A DNA stretch of 33,812 bases from UBA817 sp049889215. Its GTDB lineage: Bacteria; Margulisbacteria; Marinamargulisbacteria; UBA817. Shown one piece after another: positions 23,693 through 32,610 of the stretch. Numbering within the stretch: the stretch's first letter is position 1; every line of letters starts with the position of its first letter. A program made the translations under genes and the position numbers. The notes under the pieces were generated by a model, which was given only the letters and a program-made list of their open reading frames with translations, made no database searches and was not told the origin of the DNA. The stretch spans positions 1 through 33,812 of the forward strand of contig JBMHDV010000019.1 in assembly GCA_049889215.1 (NCBI GenBank). The letters are read 5' to 3'.

Positions 23693-25170
23693 GACAACGT
23701 CTTACGTTGCATTGCTTTCCAACCCCACTTAAGATACGGAAATAACAGGGCACTGAAAAACACCATTACCATTAACGCCTCTTTGACTGAAAGAATTACA
23801 ACATGATAAAACGTTGCCATTACACCCACTAAAAGAAACAAACTAAACATGATAGACAATACGTGGGAGAATGCAATGAAAAAGGTTCGCAAAACAGAGG
23901 GGGGCTTTTGATGAATCACATTAAATGTCCTGCGGTAAAAAATGAATGTAACCAAAAAAATGACAACGAGCAAAATAATAAATTCTGAAATAATTAAATA
24001 CCAAAAATAAGAGAATGGCTGAGTTATTTTTCTTAAATATGCCGCTCGCTTTTTATTTTCATACCGCTTACGAAAATCGGTAAGTTCAGGATGGTTATAC
24101 AAACGATCCGAGGTATATTGTATCCCGTATAACGATGTATCGCCATTTGTTTGAACATGGTAGTCTTCGTCAAGACTTGTTGAATGGAGCACGTTTTTTA
24201 CCAAGTTTAAATCATCACGTAGTCGTTCTGATGCATATTGAAGTAAATGCTCGGAACCACTTATTGCTAAATAAACAAAATCCCGATCGTCTTTAAGGCG
24301 TTTAGACACAAACTTAAATGCCTCAGGATAGGGTGTTACTGCGAGTCGCGCAAGCTCTTCATCATCTTTTAAGCGATCCGATACAAACTCAAATGACGGG
24401 GGATAAGCACTTACCGCTTGTAACGCCATGTTCTTATCATCTTTCAAGCGATCCGATACAAACTCAAATGACGGCCCTCCATCCCAAAATGTATGGAAAT
24501 CTGTGAATGATCCTCGGTAACGATTTGCCACTTGAACAACATCCAGATCATCTTTAAGACGCGCTGATGCAAACTTCATCACCGAAGGGTGTTGATTTAC
24601 CGCTTCTAAAACAATTTCTTTATCATCTTTCAAGCGATCTGATACATATGCTAAATACATTGGATCGACTTTAACGGCTAATTGTGCGAATGTCTTATCG
24701 TCTTTCAAGCGAGGTGAAAGATGTTTTAAAAAATCTGAAAGATCAACAAAACCAAAATTTGCAGTTGCAGCTTCGGCAACATCCCTATCATCCAATAGCG
24801 CGTTTGAAATCCACCTTAAAGTTTGAGCACTGAAATGCGGCATAGCTGCGATAACAAAGTCCTTATTTCCCAGTAACCAGTCTGGCCAATCCTTAAGGAA
24901 AAAAAGATTCTCCCCCCTATTCCAATCCCCATCACATTCACAGTCCAATTGTTCAGGTGGTTTCGCGGCCTCAAGCGCACACCCCTGCCCCATACTTGAA
25001 CAAATTGTTGCTTTAAGTATCGTTAAATCTGTTTTCAGTTTGTCAGAACATTGATTATACGATTTATAGTTTTTATTGATCGCAGTGATACATTTGAATT
25101 TATCTGTGATACCCTCTGCACTTAATTCATGTCCAAAAATAAACAAAACCAAAATAAATAATGGATACAT
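23689..25170 (-). CDS. Exported DUF4116-repeat protein with C-terminal membrane helices
   Basis: A 493-residue protein. Signal peptide 1-18 (MYPLFILVLFIFGHELSA), a Cys-containing segment to about 80, then about seven DUF4116-like repeats from about 100 to 345 with the recurring F(V/A)SDRLKDDKEIVLEAV pattern. A short linker leads to three hydrophobic helices (about 386-411, 431-456, 464-483). DUF4116 repeats occur in amoeba-associated bacteria, protists and large viruses; function unknown. The paralogue at 25262 shares the signal peptide and repeats but lacks the membrane part, so one looks membrane-bound and the other free. Confidence 0.8.
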   Translation of the reverse strand: MYPLFILVLFIFGHELSAEGITDKFKCITAINKNYKSYNQCSDKLKTDLTILKATICSSMGQGCALEAAKPPEQLDCECDGDWNRGENLFFLKDWPDWLLGNKDFVIAAMPHFSAQTLRWISNALLDDRDVAEAATANFGFVDLSDFLKHLSPRLKDDKTFAQLAVKVDPMYLAYVSDRLKDDKEIVLEAVNQHPSVMKFASARLKDDLDVVQVANRYRGSFTDFHTFWDGGPSFEFVSDRLKDDKNMALQAVSAYPPSFEFVSDRLKDDEELARLAVTPYPEAFKFVSKRLKDDRDFVYLAISGSEHLLQYASERLRDDLNLVKNVLHSTSLDEDYHVQTNGDTSLYGIQYTSDRLYNHPELTDFRKRYENKKRAAYLRKITQPFSYFWYLIISEFIILLVVIFLVTFIFYRRTFNVIHQKPPSVLRTFFIAFSHVLSIMFSLFLLVGVMATFYHVVILSVKEALMVMVFFSALLFPYLKWGWKAMQRKTLS

Positions 25171-25234
25171 CTTAAACAGCCTTATCGTTTTGACAAATTA
25201 TACTACCGACATTTAAAACGTCAATAACTTCAAG

Positions 25235-25255
25235 AAAAGTAATTGGTTTACTTTT
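25235..25255 (-). terminator. Weak hairpin after the second DUF4116 gene
   Basis: AAAAGTAA / TTACTTTT, 8-bp stem with TTGGT loop, just after the stop at 25262 on the minus strand, with a short T-rich tail. Only AT pairs bar one, so weak. Confidence 0.3.
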
Positions 25256-25261
25256 TTAAAC

Positions 25262-26137
25262 TTATCTTATGCTATCCTCATACAACTTTATCTTATTTTC
25301 ATAGTAGCGACGAAAAATAGCAAATTCAGGATGGTTATAAAGACGGTTTGACGCATGTTGTATTGCGTATAGTGATACATCACCATCTGTTTCAATATGG
25401 TAATGCATGGGAAAGGTTGATAAATGTAACGCTGTTTTTACTAAATCAAAATCATCACGTAGTCGTTCAGATGCATATTTAAGTAAATACCCTGAATCAG
25501 TAATTGCCAAATAGACAACCTCCGAATCATCTTTAAGACGATCAGATGCAAACTTCAAAGAGGATGGGTTTTGTTTAATAGCTACTCGTACGATTTCTTT
25601 ATCGTCTTTCAAACGCTCAGATACATTCCTCAGTTGGTAGCCATTCTTATTAAGCAATTTAAGCATAAGCGGTCGATGATCACGAATACGTTCTGAAAAA
25701 ATACTAAAATCTGTAAGGCTTAAATAATTAGCAACAACTTCCGCAACATCAACATCATCCAAGAGCGATTTAGAAATAAGCTGTACTTCTTCATCAAGTC
25801 CAACATACGGCAATGCAGCCATAACAAACGCTTTATTTTCTAATAGCCATTCTGGCAAATCATAACTAAACCATAAATCAGGTCCCGCCCCAAGTTCCCC
25901 ATCCAAATTGTCATACTCATTCGCTTTATTTATTGATTTAGACGAATATACGCGCCCAATACTTGAATACTTCGTTGTTTTAAGTATATCAAAATCAGAT
26001 TTTAGCTCTTTAGAACATTGATCATACAGTTTATAGTTTTTATTGATCGCAGCGATACATTTGGACTTATCTACAATAACCTCAGCACTTAATTCATGTC
26101 CATAAATAAACAAAATTAAAATAAATAATGGATACAT
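25262..26137 (-). CDS. Exported DUF4116-repeat protein (short paralogue)
   Basis: The start is set at ATG 26137 (MYPLFILILFIYGHELSA), matching the start of the paralogue; an upstream TTG at 26164 would spoil the signal peptide. The protein is 291 residues. After the signal peptide comes a shared INKNYKLYDQC segment, then five or six DUF4116-like repeats (SERLKDDKEIVRVAI, SDRLKDDSEVVYLAI) and a C-terminal LYNHPEFAIFRRYYENK that corresponds to residue 357 of the paralogue. It lacks the membrane helices. It arose by tandem duplication. Confidence 0.78.
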   Translation of the reverse strand: MYPLFILILFIYGHELSAEVIVDKSKCIAAINKNYKLYDQCSKELKSDFDILKTTKYSSIGRVYSSKSINKANEYDNLDGELGAGPDLWFSYDLPEWLLENKAFVMAALPYVGLDEEVQLISKSLLDDVDVAEVVANYLSLTDFSIFSERIRDHRPLMLKLLNKNGYQLRNVSERLKDDKEIVRVAIKQNPSSLKFASDRLKDDSEVVYLAITDSGYLLKYASERLRDDFDLVKTALHLSTFPMHYHIETDGDVSLYAIQHASNRLYNHPEFAIFRRYYENKIKLYEDSIR

Positions 26138-26203
26138 CTCAAACCGCCCTATCATTTTGATCAATCATACTAGATCTTGTTTAATAAGCAACTGCTGTCA
26201 CCC

Positions 26204-27391
26204 TTAATTATGCAATTGTTTTGATTCTCGTGGTGAGTAATGAAATTGGTATTCAAACACACGGCTTTCCACCGGTGTCTGAATGTACTTTGTGGTTAAT
26301 CGTACATTTCCAGTGCCTTTTGCTAGTGATTTTAATTCATATTTTGGGCGATTATCTTTATCTCTGCCAATTTGCTTGATGCCAGCTTGACCGGCTTTGC
26401 GTCGACAAAAGCCTTTATTAAATACCCTAATGAGCTCTCTTTTCTGTGATGAATCAAACTTACTAATCTCATCCTTTGGAAGCCGAAAACAGATGTATAT
26501 GGTTCGCTTCCCAAATTGCAATGGAAGCACGATTTTGTGATCATCAGGCATCCCAGAACGATGGTAAAAATGTTGAAGGGCCGTTTCAATTTCCTTTTGC
26601 TTTTCAATTTCCTTTTGCTTTTTTGTAATCTTTGGTTTAAGGTCTGGCTTGTTCTTTTTTATTTTTTTACGTTTCGCTTTTTTTCTGGATTTTCGATGCG
26701 TTGGTTTTTCAGCCGCTAAAAACTGTTGTGCAGATGCGATATATGTTTGATTTTTATGAGCCGGCTCATCAATAACAATCCCGTCTTTATTAAGAAGTAA
26801 TAAGATATCCTGAGGGGTCTTACACTCTTTAATCAACTCTAACATCTTATGCACATGTTTTGGGACATTAAATACATCGTCTTCAGGTGCGGCTTCCGAT
26901 GATTGCGATTCCGTTGGTAGATCTGGAATTTCTGAACCTGAACTATATTTAGGCCTGGACGAATGCATGTAGGCCATTTTTAATCGAATCATCGACAAAC
27001 CGAACGCAATAACGGTTTGAACTGGAAACGTTTCAAGTAGGTGTCGCATCATAGATCCAAAAAGTTTTACTGACATTATTGATATGACACCTAAATTGCT
27101 CGCGGTATAAACATCATCAAAATTAAAGTTTTTTTCACCGTCAGCAAGAAAGCTATTTACTTCAATTCCAAAAATGACAGGGGCATTGGATTCAGAATGA
27201 TCATAGGAAGATGAACGAAAGGATTCTTTCAACCGTTCACCCTCGTTATTGATATAGTTAATCAATGAATGCCCTGAGAAATATTCATATATAAAAACAG
27301 CCAACATTAAGCTAAAATGCAAGCATTGATTGTATATAATTGGGCAAGAAACAACTTTCTTTGAAATTATTTTGAAATTTGAATTTTTCAT
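26204..27391 (-). CDS. Membrane protein with long polybasic stretch, unknown function
   Basis: A 395-residue protein. A hydrophobic stretch near 20-38 (possible anchor), a second weakly hydrophobic part near 122-137, an acidic/Ser linker (150-175), then a highly basic run at 233-263 (RKSRKKAKRKKIKKNK and KPKITKKQK) that could be an NLS or nucleic-acid contact, and a C-terminal alpha/beta domain of about 115 residues (FGKRTIYICFRLPKDE ...) that I do not recognise. Next to the DUF4116 pair, same strand, 40 bp apart. Confidence 0.65.
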   Translation of the reverse strand: MKNSNFKIISKKVVSCPIIYNQCLHFSLMLAVFIYEYFSGHSLINYINNEGERLKESFRSSSYDHSESNAPVIFGIEVNSFLADGEKNFNFDDVYTASNLGVISIMSVKLFGSMMRHLLETFPVQTVIAFGLSMIRLKMAYMHSSRPKYSSGSEIPDLPTESQSSEAAPEDDVFNVPKHVHKMLELIKECKTPQDILLLLNKDGIVIDEPAHKNQTYIASAQQFLAAEKPTHRKSRKKAKRKKIKKNKPDLKPKITKKQKEIEKQKEIETALQHFYHRSGMPDDHKIVLPLQFGKRTIYICFRLPKDEISKFDSSQKRELIRVFNKGFCRRKAGQAGIKQIGRDKDNRPKYELKSLAKGTGNVRLTTKYIQTPVESRVFEYQFHYSPRESKQLHN

Positions 27392-27513
27392 ATATCACAC
27401 CACAGTTATACTTCGTAGAAACACCACCAAGTATTGCAATAATAATAACGAACGAATTACTGGCATGCAATTCAATTTATAGATTTTATGGTTATTTAGC
27501 GTGTTACTACTGA

Positions 27514-28161
27514 TTATCCACTGTAACCAAGCCCCATGCGTTTTCGAACAAAGGTGGCTTCATCCTTGCACAACAAATACGGGTTGGTTTTCTTTTGGTT
27601 GCCCAAGGTATCGGTGGGTTGATCGGCATAATTGTGGCCACAGTAAATCATCGTGCTATCAGGCAATTGTTTGATTTTTTCCAACGATTGATACAGCGCT
27701 TGAGGACTGCTATCACCCAAGTCCGCACGACCACAGCCGTTAATGAACATGGTATCGCCGGTCATCAAATGGTCACCCACATAAAAGCACTGCCCACAAA
27801 TGGAATGGCCAGGCGTTGTTAAAATGTTAATCGTATGAGCACCAAAGGAAATGGTATCCCCCTCGCCCACCAACTGAGTTTGCTTTAGGGCATTAATAGG
27901 CTCGGTTTGTGATTTATTTGATACATAAACCGGAACATCATGATGTTCCAATACTTCTTCCAACGCATTTAAGTGATCAAAGTGACAGTGTGTTAATAAC
28001 ACCATGGTCAATTGGCCATTCAAGCGCTTGATCTCAGCTTGAATCAACGGGTAATCCCAGGCAGGATCGACAACAGCAACCTGATTGGTTTTTGTGCACT
28101 CCAATAAATAAATAAAATTATCCATGGGGCCAACGGGGTATTGATGAATGTTAAGTGACAT
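27514..28161 (-). CDS. Metallo-beta-lactamase-fold hydrolase (glyoxalase II-like)
   Basis: A 215-residue protein with the full metal site: HxHxDH at 58-63 (THCHFDH), H119 (TPGHS), D136 (TGDTMF) and H176 (CGHNY). The CGRAD segment and compact size fit the GloB/ETHE1-related group of thioester or persulfide hydrolases; exact substrate open. Last gene of the dUTPase-FolD-pilin operon, 30 bp after the last small gene. Confidence 0.88.
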   Translation of the reverse strand: MSLNIHQYPVGPMDNFIYLLECTKTNQVAVVDPAWDYPLIQAEIKRLNGQLTMVLLTHCHFDHLNALEEVLEHHDVPVYVSNKSQTEPINALKQTQLVGEGDTISFGAHTINILTTPGHSICGQCFYVGDHLMTGDTMFINGCGRADLGDSSPQALYQSLEKIKQLPDSTMIYCGHNYADQPTDTLGNQKKTNPYLLCKDEATFVRKRMGLGYSG

Positions 28162-28191
28162 GACCCAACTGTACCATACCCAAAACCTGAA

Positions 28192-28527
28192 TTACAGCCA
28201 TGACCATTGCAATTGTTCATCGCCGGTGGATGGCTGAATGCAGCGAAACACAATCAACGACTGTTTGGGACCATTCACTATTAATCCAACCGCGGTTTGG
28301 TCACATTTGGGGGCCAATGGCACCGTTGAACTGACTGGCGATAAATAGTGGGATAAGGTTTGGGAGAGTATGGCACGCTGTACGGTGATGCGAAATGTGT
28401 GATTTAGATCGGATACGGCCTTGATGGTTGCCAACAAATGCAGACACCCAATTAACCCACCCAGCAGTGGGAAGACCAAAATCATGGCCACGCCGCTAAA
28501 CTTACCGTAAAAATGACCAGTCGACAT
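28192..28527 (-). CDS. Small exported pilin-cluster protein
   Basis: The ATG at 28527 (MSTGHFYGKFSG) is preferred to a TTG at 28533. 111 residues: one N-terminal hydrophobic helix (VAMILVFPLLGGLIGCLHLL) and a beta-rich remainder with two cysteines late. No Glu at the +5 position of a prepilin, so membership in the pilin family rests on position and shape. It overlaps the gene upstream by 26 bp. Confidence 0.55.
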   Translation of the reverse strand: MSTGHFYGKFSGVAMILVFPLLGGLIGCLHLLATIKAVSDLNHTFRITVQRAILSQTLSHYLSPVSSTVPLAPKCDQTAVGLIVNGPKQSLIVFRCIQPSTGDEQLQWSWL

Positions 28528-28933
28528 GCCCAAATGCCCCGTTTAATGTTACGTTTAATAATGATGGTGTTAATGTGCACGTGATCGTTGAATGCACCGG
28601 CCGCTGTCCCACACTGTGAATGTAAAACCGTTTGGCGGACAATTGCTTTTTTTTACGACGAAACTGACCGTTTTTTATGTCGTAACAAAGTGTGTGGGTA
28701 GCCGTGTTAAAACAACAGTCACTCACCTGTGTTTGCAGTTTAGGAACATCCGTTAAGATGGTGGTATATTGATCAATCATTTCTGCATGTTGTTGCACAG
28801 CTGGCAATTGCCGCATTTGAATGCTATGTAACTGTTGTTGCCATGGCAAGAGCAACGGCATCATGATTGAAATGACCACCAAAGCAATCATCAACTCAAC
28901 GAGTAAATGGGCCTTAACGTGTTTGGCAGGCAT
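28502..28933 (-). CDS. Type IV (pseudo)pilin-like protein
   Basis: The start at 28933 (MPAKHVKA) gives a prepilin leader ending KA before HLLVELMIALVV; the Glu falls at +5 as in prepilins, with Ala rather than Gly before the cleavage site. Upstream ATGs at 28954 and 28978 would lengthen the leader and overlap more with the preceding gene. 143 residues; the globular part has a Cys pair (CC) and a third Cys. Likely processed by the A24 peptidase of the same operon. Confidence 0.65.
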   Translation of the reverse strand: MPAKHVKAHLLVELMIALVVISIMMPLLLPWQQQLHSIQMRQLPAVQQHAEMIDQYTTILTDVPKLQTQVSDCCFNTATHTLCYDIKNGQFRRKKKQLSAKRFYIHSVGQRPVHSTITCTLTPSLLNVTLNGAFGHVDWSFLR

Positions 28934-29174
28934 ACCACAACTGACTGTCGTCATCCTGACAAATACGAACCTGAGCATTTTTACTGGGTGGCTGATTGGC
29001 CACCATGACCTGAAGCTTATTGGCCTGATTGATTAATGTTGACCGTTGGTTTATGAGCCGATGATGATGCCTTGATGCCCCGATAACCACCTGAGCAAGA
29101 ACCGGGATGACGATGGCCATCAGTACAAGCACCACCATGACTTCCATTAAAAAAAAGGCACGGATTACCGCCAT
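28914..29174 (-). CDS. Type IV (pseudo)pilin-like protein, short
   Basis: 86 residues: MAVIRA, then FFLMEVMVVLVLMAIVIPVL with Glu at +5, a clear class III-like signal, followed by an amphipathic helix and a short Cys-containing end (RICQDD ... YACQTR). Small for a pilin; resembles GspI/ComGE-type minor pseudopilins. Overlaps both neighbours. Confidence 0.68.
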   Translation of the reverse strand: MAVIRAFFLMEVMVVLVLMAIVIPVLAQVVIGASRHHHRLINQRSTLINQANKLQVMVANQPPSKNAQVRICQDDDSQLWYACQTR

Positions 29175-29497
29175 GGATATCCGATACCCCCTTCCCCTGG
29201 ACGAAGGGTAAGTGAGCCTGAGGACCTAAAACACGTCCCTGCCCTTGATGCCGTTCCACGAGATGTAAAACGCAAGTTGCAGTCATTAAAAGGCACTGTA
29301 AGTTCATCCATTTGCTGATTAACAATCGTCACCTGGGTCGGTTTTGCCAGATTGATTGCCGTTAACTTGGCATTAAGAACAACCAAACCGGCCTGGGTGG
29401 CCGCTTGCCCATTATCGCCCCCATTTTTTGCCAATGGCATTGATACAAGCAACGCAATTGCAACAATGACGCAGGTAATTAAACTATCAATAAGCAT
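29165..29497 (-). CDS. Pseudopilin-like protein lacking a leader peptide
   Basis: 110 residues with strong GGGAGGG before the ATG. It begins directly with MLIDSLITCVIVAIALLV, like the mature helix of a pseudopilin with Asp where Glu is expected and no basic prepeptide. The beta-rich C-terminal part has two cysteines. First of four small pilin-like genes; overlaps the next by 10 bp. Confidence 0.6.
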   Translation of the reverse strand: MLIDSLITCVIVAIALLVSMPLAKNGGDNGQAATQAGLVVLNAKLTAINLAKPTQVTIVNQQMDELTVPFNDCNLRFTSRGTASRAGTCFRSSGSLTLRPGEGGIGYPWR

Positions 29498-29563
29498 GAT
29501 CCCTCCCTAGCAATAATCTAAGTGAAATAGCCTAAAAATTCAATACGTCAATTGAATAACGCG

Positions 29564-30196
29564 TTATGCCCCTGTGACAAACCGTAGGTAAAGCGCAATT
29601 AAAGGATCGGAAAAACCAATGGCTACCACCACGCCTAGTGCTAAAAAAGGAATAAAGGGCAAATAGGATCGTCGCGTGTAGGCTTTTGTTACCATCAACA
29701 CTACACCCGTTAAGCCCGATAAAATAATGGCCACATAAATGGCCACCAAGGCGGGTGCGCCACCCAGAGCGAGTAAAATTAAGGCAATAAGCCAAATGTC
29801 AGCACCACCAAAGGCGTCTTGCCCGTACCACTGACGAAGCCCAAATTTTAATGCCACTAACACCATTACTACCAATAAGGTTACCAACACTGTCGGCACA
29901 ACCGTTCCCCAATGAATTAACGGCAAGCTAAATGCGGAACAAATGCCCAAATCCACCACACGTACCGCTTTATCTTTAATATCCACCAATGCCAACATGG
30001 TTAAGGACAACAGCCAGGGTAAATGGATTGGGTCAATCATATTAAGCCCATAACTAAGCATTACGATGAGTGCATAAACCGCTGTAACGGCCATGAGCCA
30101 ACGGGATTTTAACCAGCTTTGACGTGGTAGCTCAAATGACTTTGGGCCCCAATACACCAATACGGCAGCACACAAACCCGCAATTAGCCACGGCAT
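29564..30196 (-). CDS. A24 family prepilin peptidase
   Basis: 210 residues with six to seven membrane helices. The aspartate pair typical of A24 peptidases is present: D72 in ALVDIKDKAV and D133 in FGGADIWL (GxGD-type motif, here GGAD). The N-terminal methylase domain and its CxxC pairs found in PilD/GspO are missing, as in TadV/FlaK-like or truncated forms. It starts 2 bp after folD and precedes the pilin-like genes, its probable substrates. Confidence 0.82.
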   Translation of the reverse strand: MPWLIAGLCAAVLVYWGPKSFELPRQSWLKSRWLMAVTAVYALIVMLSYGLNMIDPIHLPWLLSLTMLALVDIKDKAVRVVDLGICSAFSLPLIHWGTVVPTVLVTLLVVMVLVALKFGLRQWYGQDAFGGADIWLIALILLALGGAPALVAIYVAIILSGLTGVVLMVTKAYTRRSYLPFIPFLALGVVVAIGFSDPLIALYLRFVTGA

Positions 30197-30198
30197 GG

Positions 30199-31083
30199 TT
30201 AGTGGGTGACGACCGACTGATTTTGACGCTCAAACGCAGTAACGGTATTGGTCATCAACATCGCTATGGTCATTGGGCCAACGCCGCCAGGCACCGGTGT
30301 AATTGCTGATGTTTTATCTTTAACTGCAGCAAAGTCCACATCGCCAACCAACTTGTACCCTCGTGGGTCTGCGGCATCGTCCACTCGGTTGATGCCAACA
30401 TCAATCACAACCGCACCCTCGCCCACCATGTCTTCGGTGACAAAATGGGGTCGGCCAATGGCAGCAATAATGATGTCTGCTTGCTTGGTAATATCACTCA
30501 AGTTTTTGGTTCGAGAATGGCAAATGGTCACCGTTGCATTGGCGCCCAACTCATTTTGAATGAGGATGGCAGCCATGGGCTTGCCAACAATGTTGCTTCG
30601 GCCAATAACAACCACATGCTTGCCTTCTGTCTCAATATTATATGCCTGCAACAAATGCGCCACACCATACGGCGTGCACGATTTGAATGTTTCAAGGCCA
30701 ATCAATAAACGACCCACATTGACAGGATGAAACCCATCGACGTCTTTGTCGGGTGAAATGCGATCCAACATTTTTTGCTCGTCAAAATGCTTCGGCAGTG
30801 GCATTTGCAATAAAATACCATTGACATCCGAGCGTTCGTTGCAAGCATCAATAATATCGATTAAATCAGCCTCTGCCGCTGTGGCTGGCAATAAAAATTC
30901 AAATGACTGGATGCCCAAATTTTCGCAAGCCTTCTTTTTCATGCCAATGTAGGCCTTGGATGCAGGGTTATCCCCCACTAAAATAACGGCCAAGCCAGGC
31001 TGACCAGAAAGCTCACTTACGCGCTGTTTAAGCTGAGCTAAAATATCGGTTTTAACTTTTACGCCATCAATGATTTGGGTCAT
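30199..31083 (-). CDS. folD: Bifunctional methylene-THF dehydrogenase / methenyl-THF cyclohydrolase
   Basis: 294 residues, full length. Family motifs: YIGMKKKACE with the catalytic Lys, VDGFHPVNVGRL, CTPYGV, VIGRSNIVGKP (NADP site) and PVPGGVGPMT at the end. It supplies 10-formyl-THF for purine and fMet synthesis. The start overlaps the dUTPase stop by 4 bp. Confidence 0.95.
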   Translation of the reverse strand: MTQIIDGVKVKTDILAQLKQRVSELSGQPGLAVILVGDNPASKAYIGMKKKACENLGIQSFEFLLPATAAEADLIDIIDACNERSDVNGILLQMPLPKHFDEQKMLDRISPDKDVDGFHPVNVGRLLIGLETFKSCTPYGVAHLLQAYNIETEGKHVVVIGRSNIVGKPMAAILIQNELGANATVTICHSRTKNLSDITKQADIIIAAIGRPHFVTEDMVGEGAVVIDVGINRVDDAADPRGYKLVGDVDFAAVKDKTSAITPVPGGVGPMTIAMLMTNTVTAFERQNQSVVTH

Positions 31084-31493
31084 GAATCGGACTTCTCTAA
31101 TACATGCACCACGTTATCTTCAACGCCACCCGCGTTTTTATCGTAGTTGCCCTCTTTGTAACCTTCGTTTTGACGCTTATGGTTGAGTTGGTTCTTTTTT
31201 AAGTACAAGTCAATCACCTCATCCGCCGATAGTCCAGTAACGGTGCACATGGACACCCAAAAATGCAACATATCAACCAATTCGATTTTAATGTTATCCC
31301 AATCGTCTTCATCTTTTTTCCACCACTTCCAATTTAAGCTGTCGATGGCTTCTGCTGCCTCTTGGCGCATGGCCAGCTCGAACTGTAAAAACCGTTGCCG
31401 CTTGACCTCTGGGTCATCGATCTCTTTGTAAAGATCGGGGTTAATTTTTTCGTTTAATCGAATCTGTTCTTCAAAAATATCTTGCAAACTCAT
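31080..31493 (-). CDS. Dimeric all-alpha dUTPase-like NTP pyrophosphatase
   Basis: 137 residues of the dUTPase_2/MazG-like fold: FELAMRQEAAEAIDSLNWKWWK and NIKIELVDMLHFWVS provide the ExxE/ExxD metal ligands, and KNQLNHKRQNEGYKEG is the typical late motif. This type hydrolyses dUTP (and dUDP) to dUMP and is unrelated to the trimeric Dut usual in gammaproteobacteria. First gene of the folD operon. Confidence 0.85.
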   Translation of the reverse strand: MSLQDIFEEQIRLNEKINPDLYKEIDDPEVKRQRFLQFELAMRQEAAEAIDSLNWKWWKKDEDDWDNIKIELVDMLHFWVSMCTVTGLSADEVIDLYLKKNQLNHKRQNEGYKEGNYDKNAGGVEDNVVHVLEKSDS

Positions 31494-31713
31494 GGCGGCT
31501 CCTTGGTTGTTAGTTGTTTCATTTTAACAAAGGGTTACAAATGACTCAATTCACGAGTACTTAAAACTGTATATTTAATGCCAATGTTGCGCCATCTAAC
31601 TGTATCACTGGATACAATGAAATTTGGTTCTCTTGATTTAAAAACTCATTGCATCTCATTACCACTACTAACAACATTAGCACTTTTTTGATTCGCCCTA
31701 ACATACTCATAAA

Positions 31714-31769
31714 TTGACAATAGCAACTGTAAAAAACTATAATTAAATTAATTTAAATAATATTAGGAG
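31714..31769 (+). promoter_or_regulatory. Consensus sigma-70 promoter and ribosome binding site
   Basis: TTGACA (31714-31719), 18-bp spacer, TATAAT (31738-31743), both hexamers perfect; AGGAG at 31765-31769 before the ATG at 31777. Strong constitutive expression of the downstream gene is expected. The rest of 31494-31713 shows nothing clear. Confidence 0.75.
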
Positions 31770-31776
31770 TCCAATA

Positions 31777-32586
31777 ATGGATAAAGTAAGCGGTCTAACA
31801 AGAAACCCACAAGCAACAATAAGTGCAGCAAATTCTGGCGGCGTCAGATCAAATGCACCAACAGACGTTGATCAAACAAAAGAACAATCTCAAACCGGCG
31901 GTAGCAGTATAAGCGCAGGCCAAAATCAAAAAAAGGACCACTCAGAAAACAAACCACCAATAGCACAAGCGGCCTCATCAGACGAAGGAAACGAGTCTAA
32001 ACAGGCGACTAATCGCTCAAATGCACCTAGTGCTTCAGGAAAAAAACGAGAGGAACTTCTTAAGGTTTATAAAATTGGTACGATTGTCCAACTTCAAGGC
32101 CTGAAAGGTAACAACACGCAATACAACTCCAAACTAGGACTTGTTAAATCGGTGAATGAAAATGGCTCAATAACAGCACAATTTATTATTAATAACACTG
32201 AAAGAACCTTTACAGTAAACCCAAAGAGATTACGTCCATTTGTTTCGAATACAACAACATCACCTCTTATTTCCGCAATTTCTACTAAGTTTGGCAATAA
32301 ACGTGAAGAAATCGCGTATATTGATGCCATTGGTGGTCAATCAACACTTGATGAAGTCACAGCAATCATTTCGAGTGTTTTTAAATACCCTATCTTTCAG
32401 ACGGCAATATATTATCCAACCGGTTCAAGAAGAGGTCAACATATTGTTACTTTTTATGAACAATCAATTAATAACATCTCTAATAATCGCCAACAAACGT
32501 TGGATGTTCAATTACGGCATGCACCTCCCATAGCTCCTGGTAAAGAACTTGGTAATATCACTATAGCTAGGGTACTCAGTCAGTAA
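31777..32586 (+). CDS. Disordered-N-terminus protein with SH3-like domain (effector candidate)
   Basis: 269 residues, no cysteine. Residues 1-90 are polar, Gln/Ser/Asn-rich and likely disordered, ending in KKREELLK. Residues about 97-150 (GTIVQLQGLKGN ... YNSKLGLVKS ... FTVNPKRLRPF) follow the small beta-barrel pattern seen next to MYND, ankyrin and kinase domains in eukaryotes (xLxGLxxxxYNGkxGxV...VxpxNL). The C-terminal about 100 residues are alpha/beta and unrecognised. Strong promoter and low GC. Host-directed role is inference. Confidence 0.7.
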   Translation: MDKVSGLTRNPQATISAANSGGVRSNAPTDVDQTKEQSQTGGSSISAGQNQKKDHSENKPPIAQAASSDEGNESKQATNRSNAPSASGKKREELLKVYKIGTIVQLQGLKGNNTQYNSKLGLVKSVNENGSITAQFIINNTERTFTVNPKRLRPFVSNTTTSPLISAISTKFGNKREEIAYIDAIGGQSTLDEVTAIISSVFKYPIFQTAIYYPTGSRRGQHIVTFYEQSINNISNNRQQTLDVQLRHAPPIAPGKELGNITIARVLSQ

Positions 32587-32610
32587 TATTAATAAGAGGC
32601 TTAGTTCATT

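Noticed and set aside
31777..32586. C-terminal half resembling an OTU deubiquitinase (GGQSTLDEV ... HIVTFYE)
   Set aside because: The protein has no cysteine at all and no D-G/N-C motif, so it cannot be an active OTU protease; the resemblance is short.
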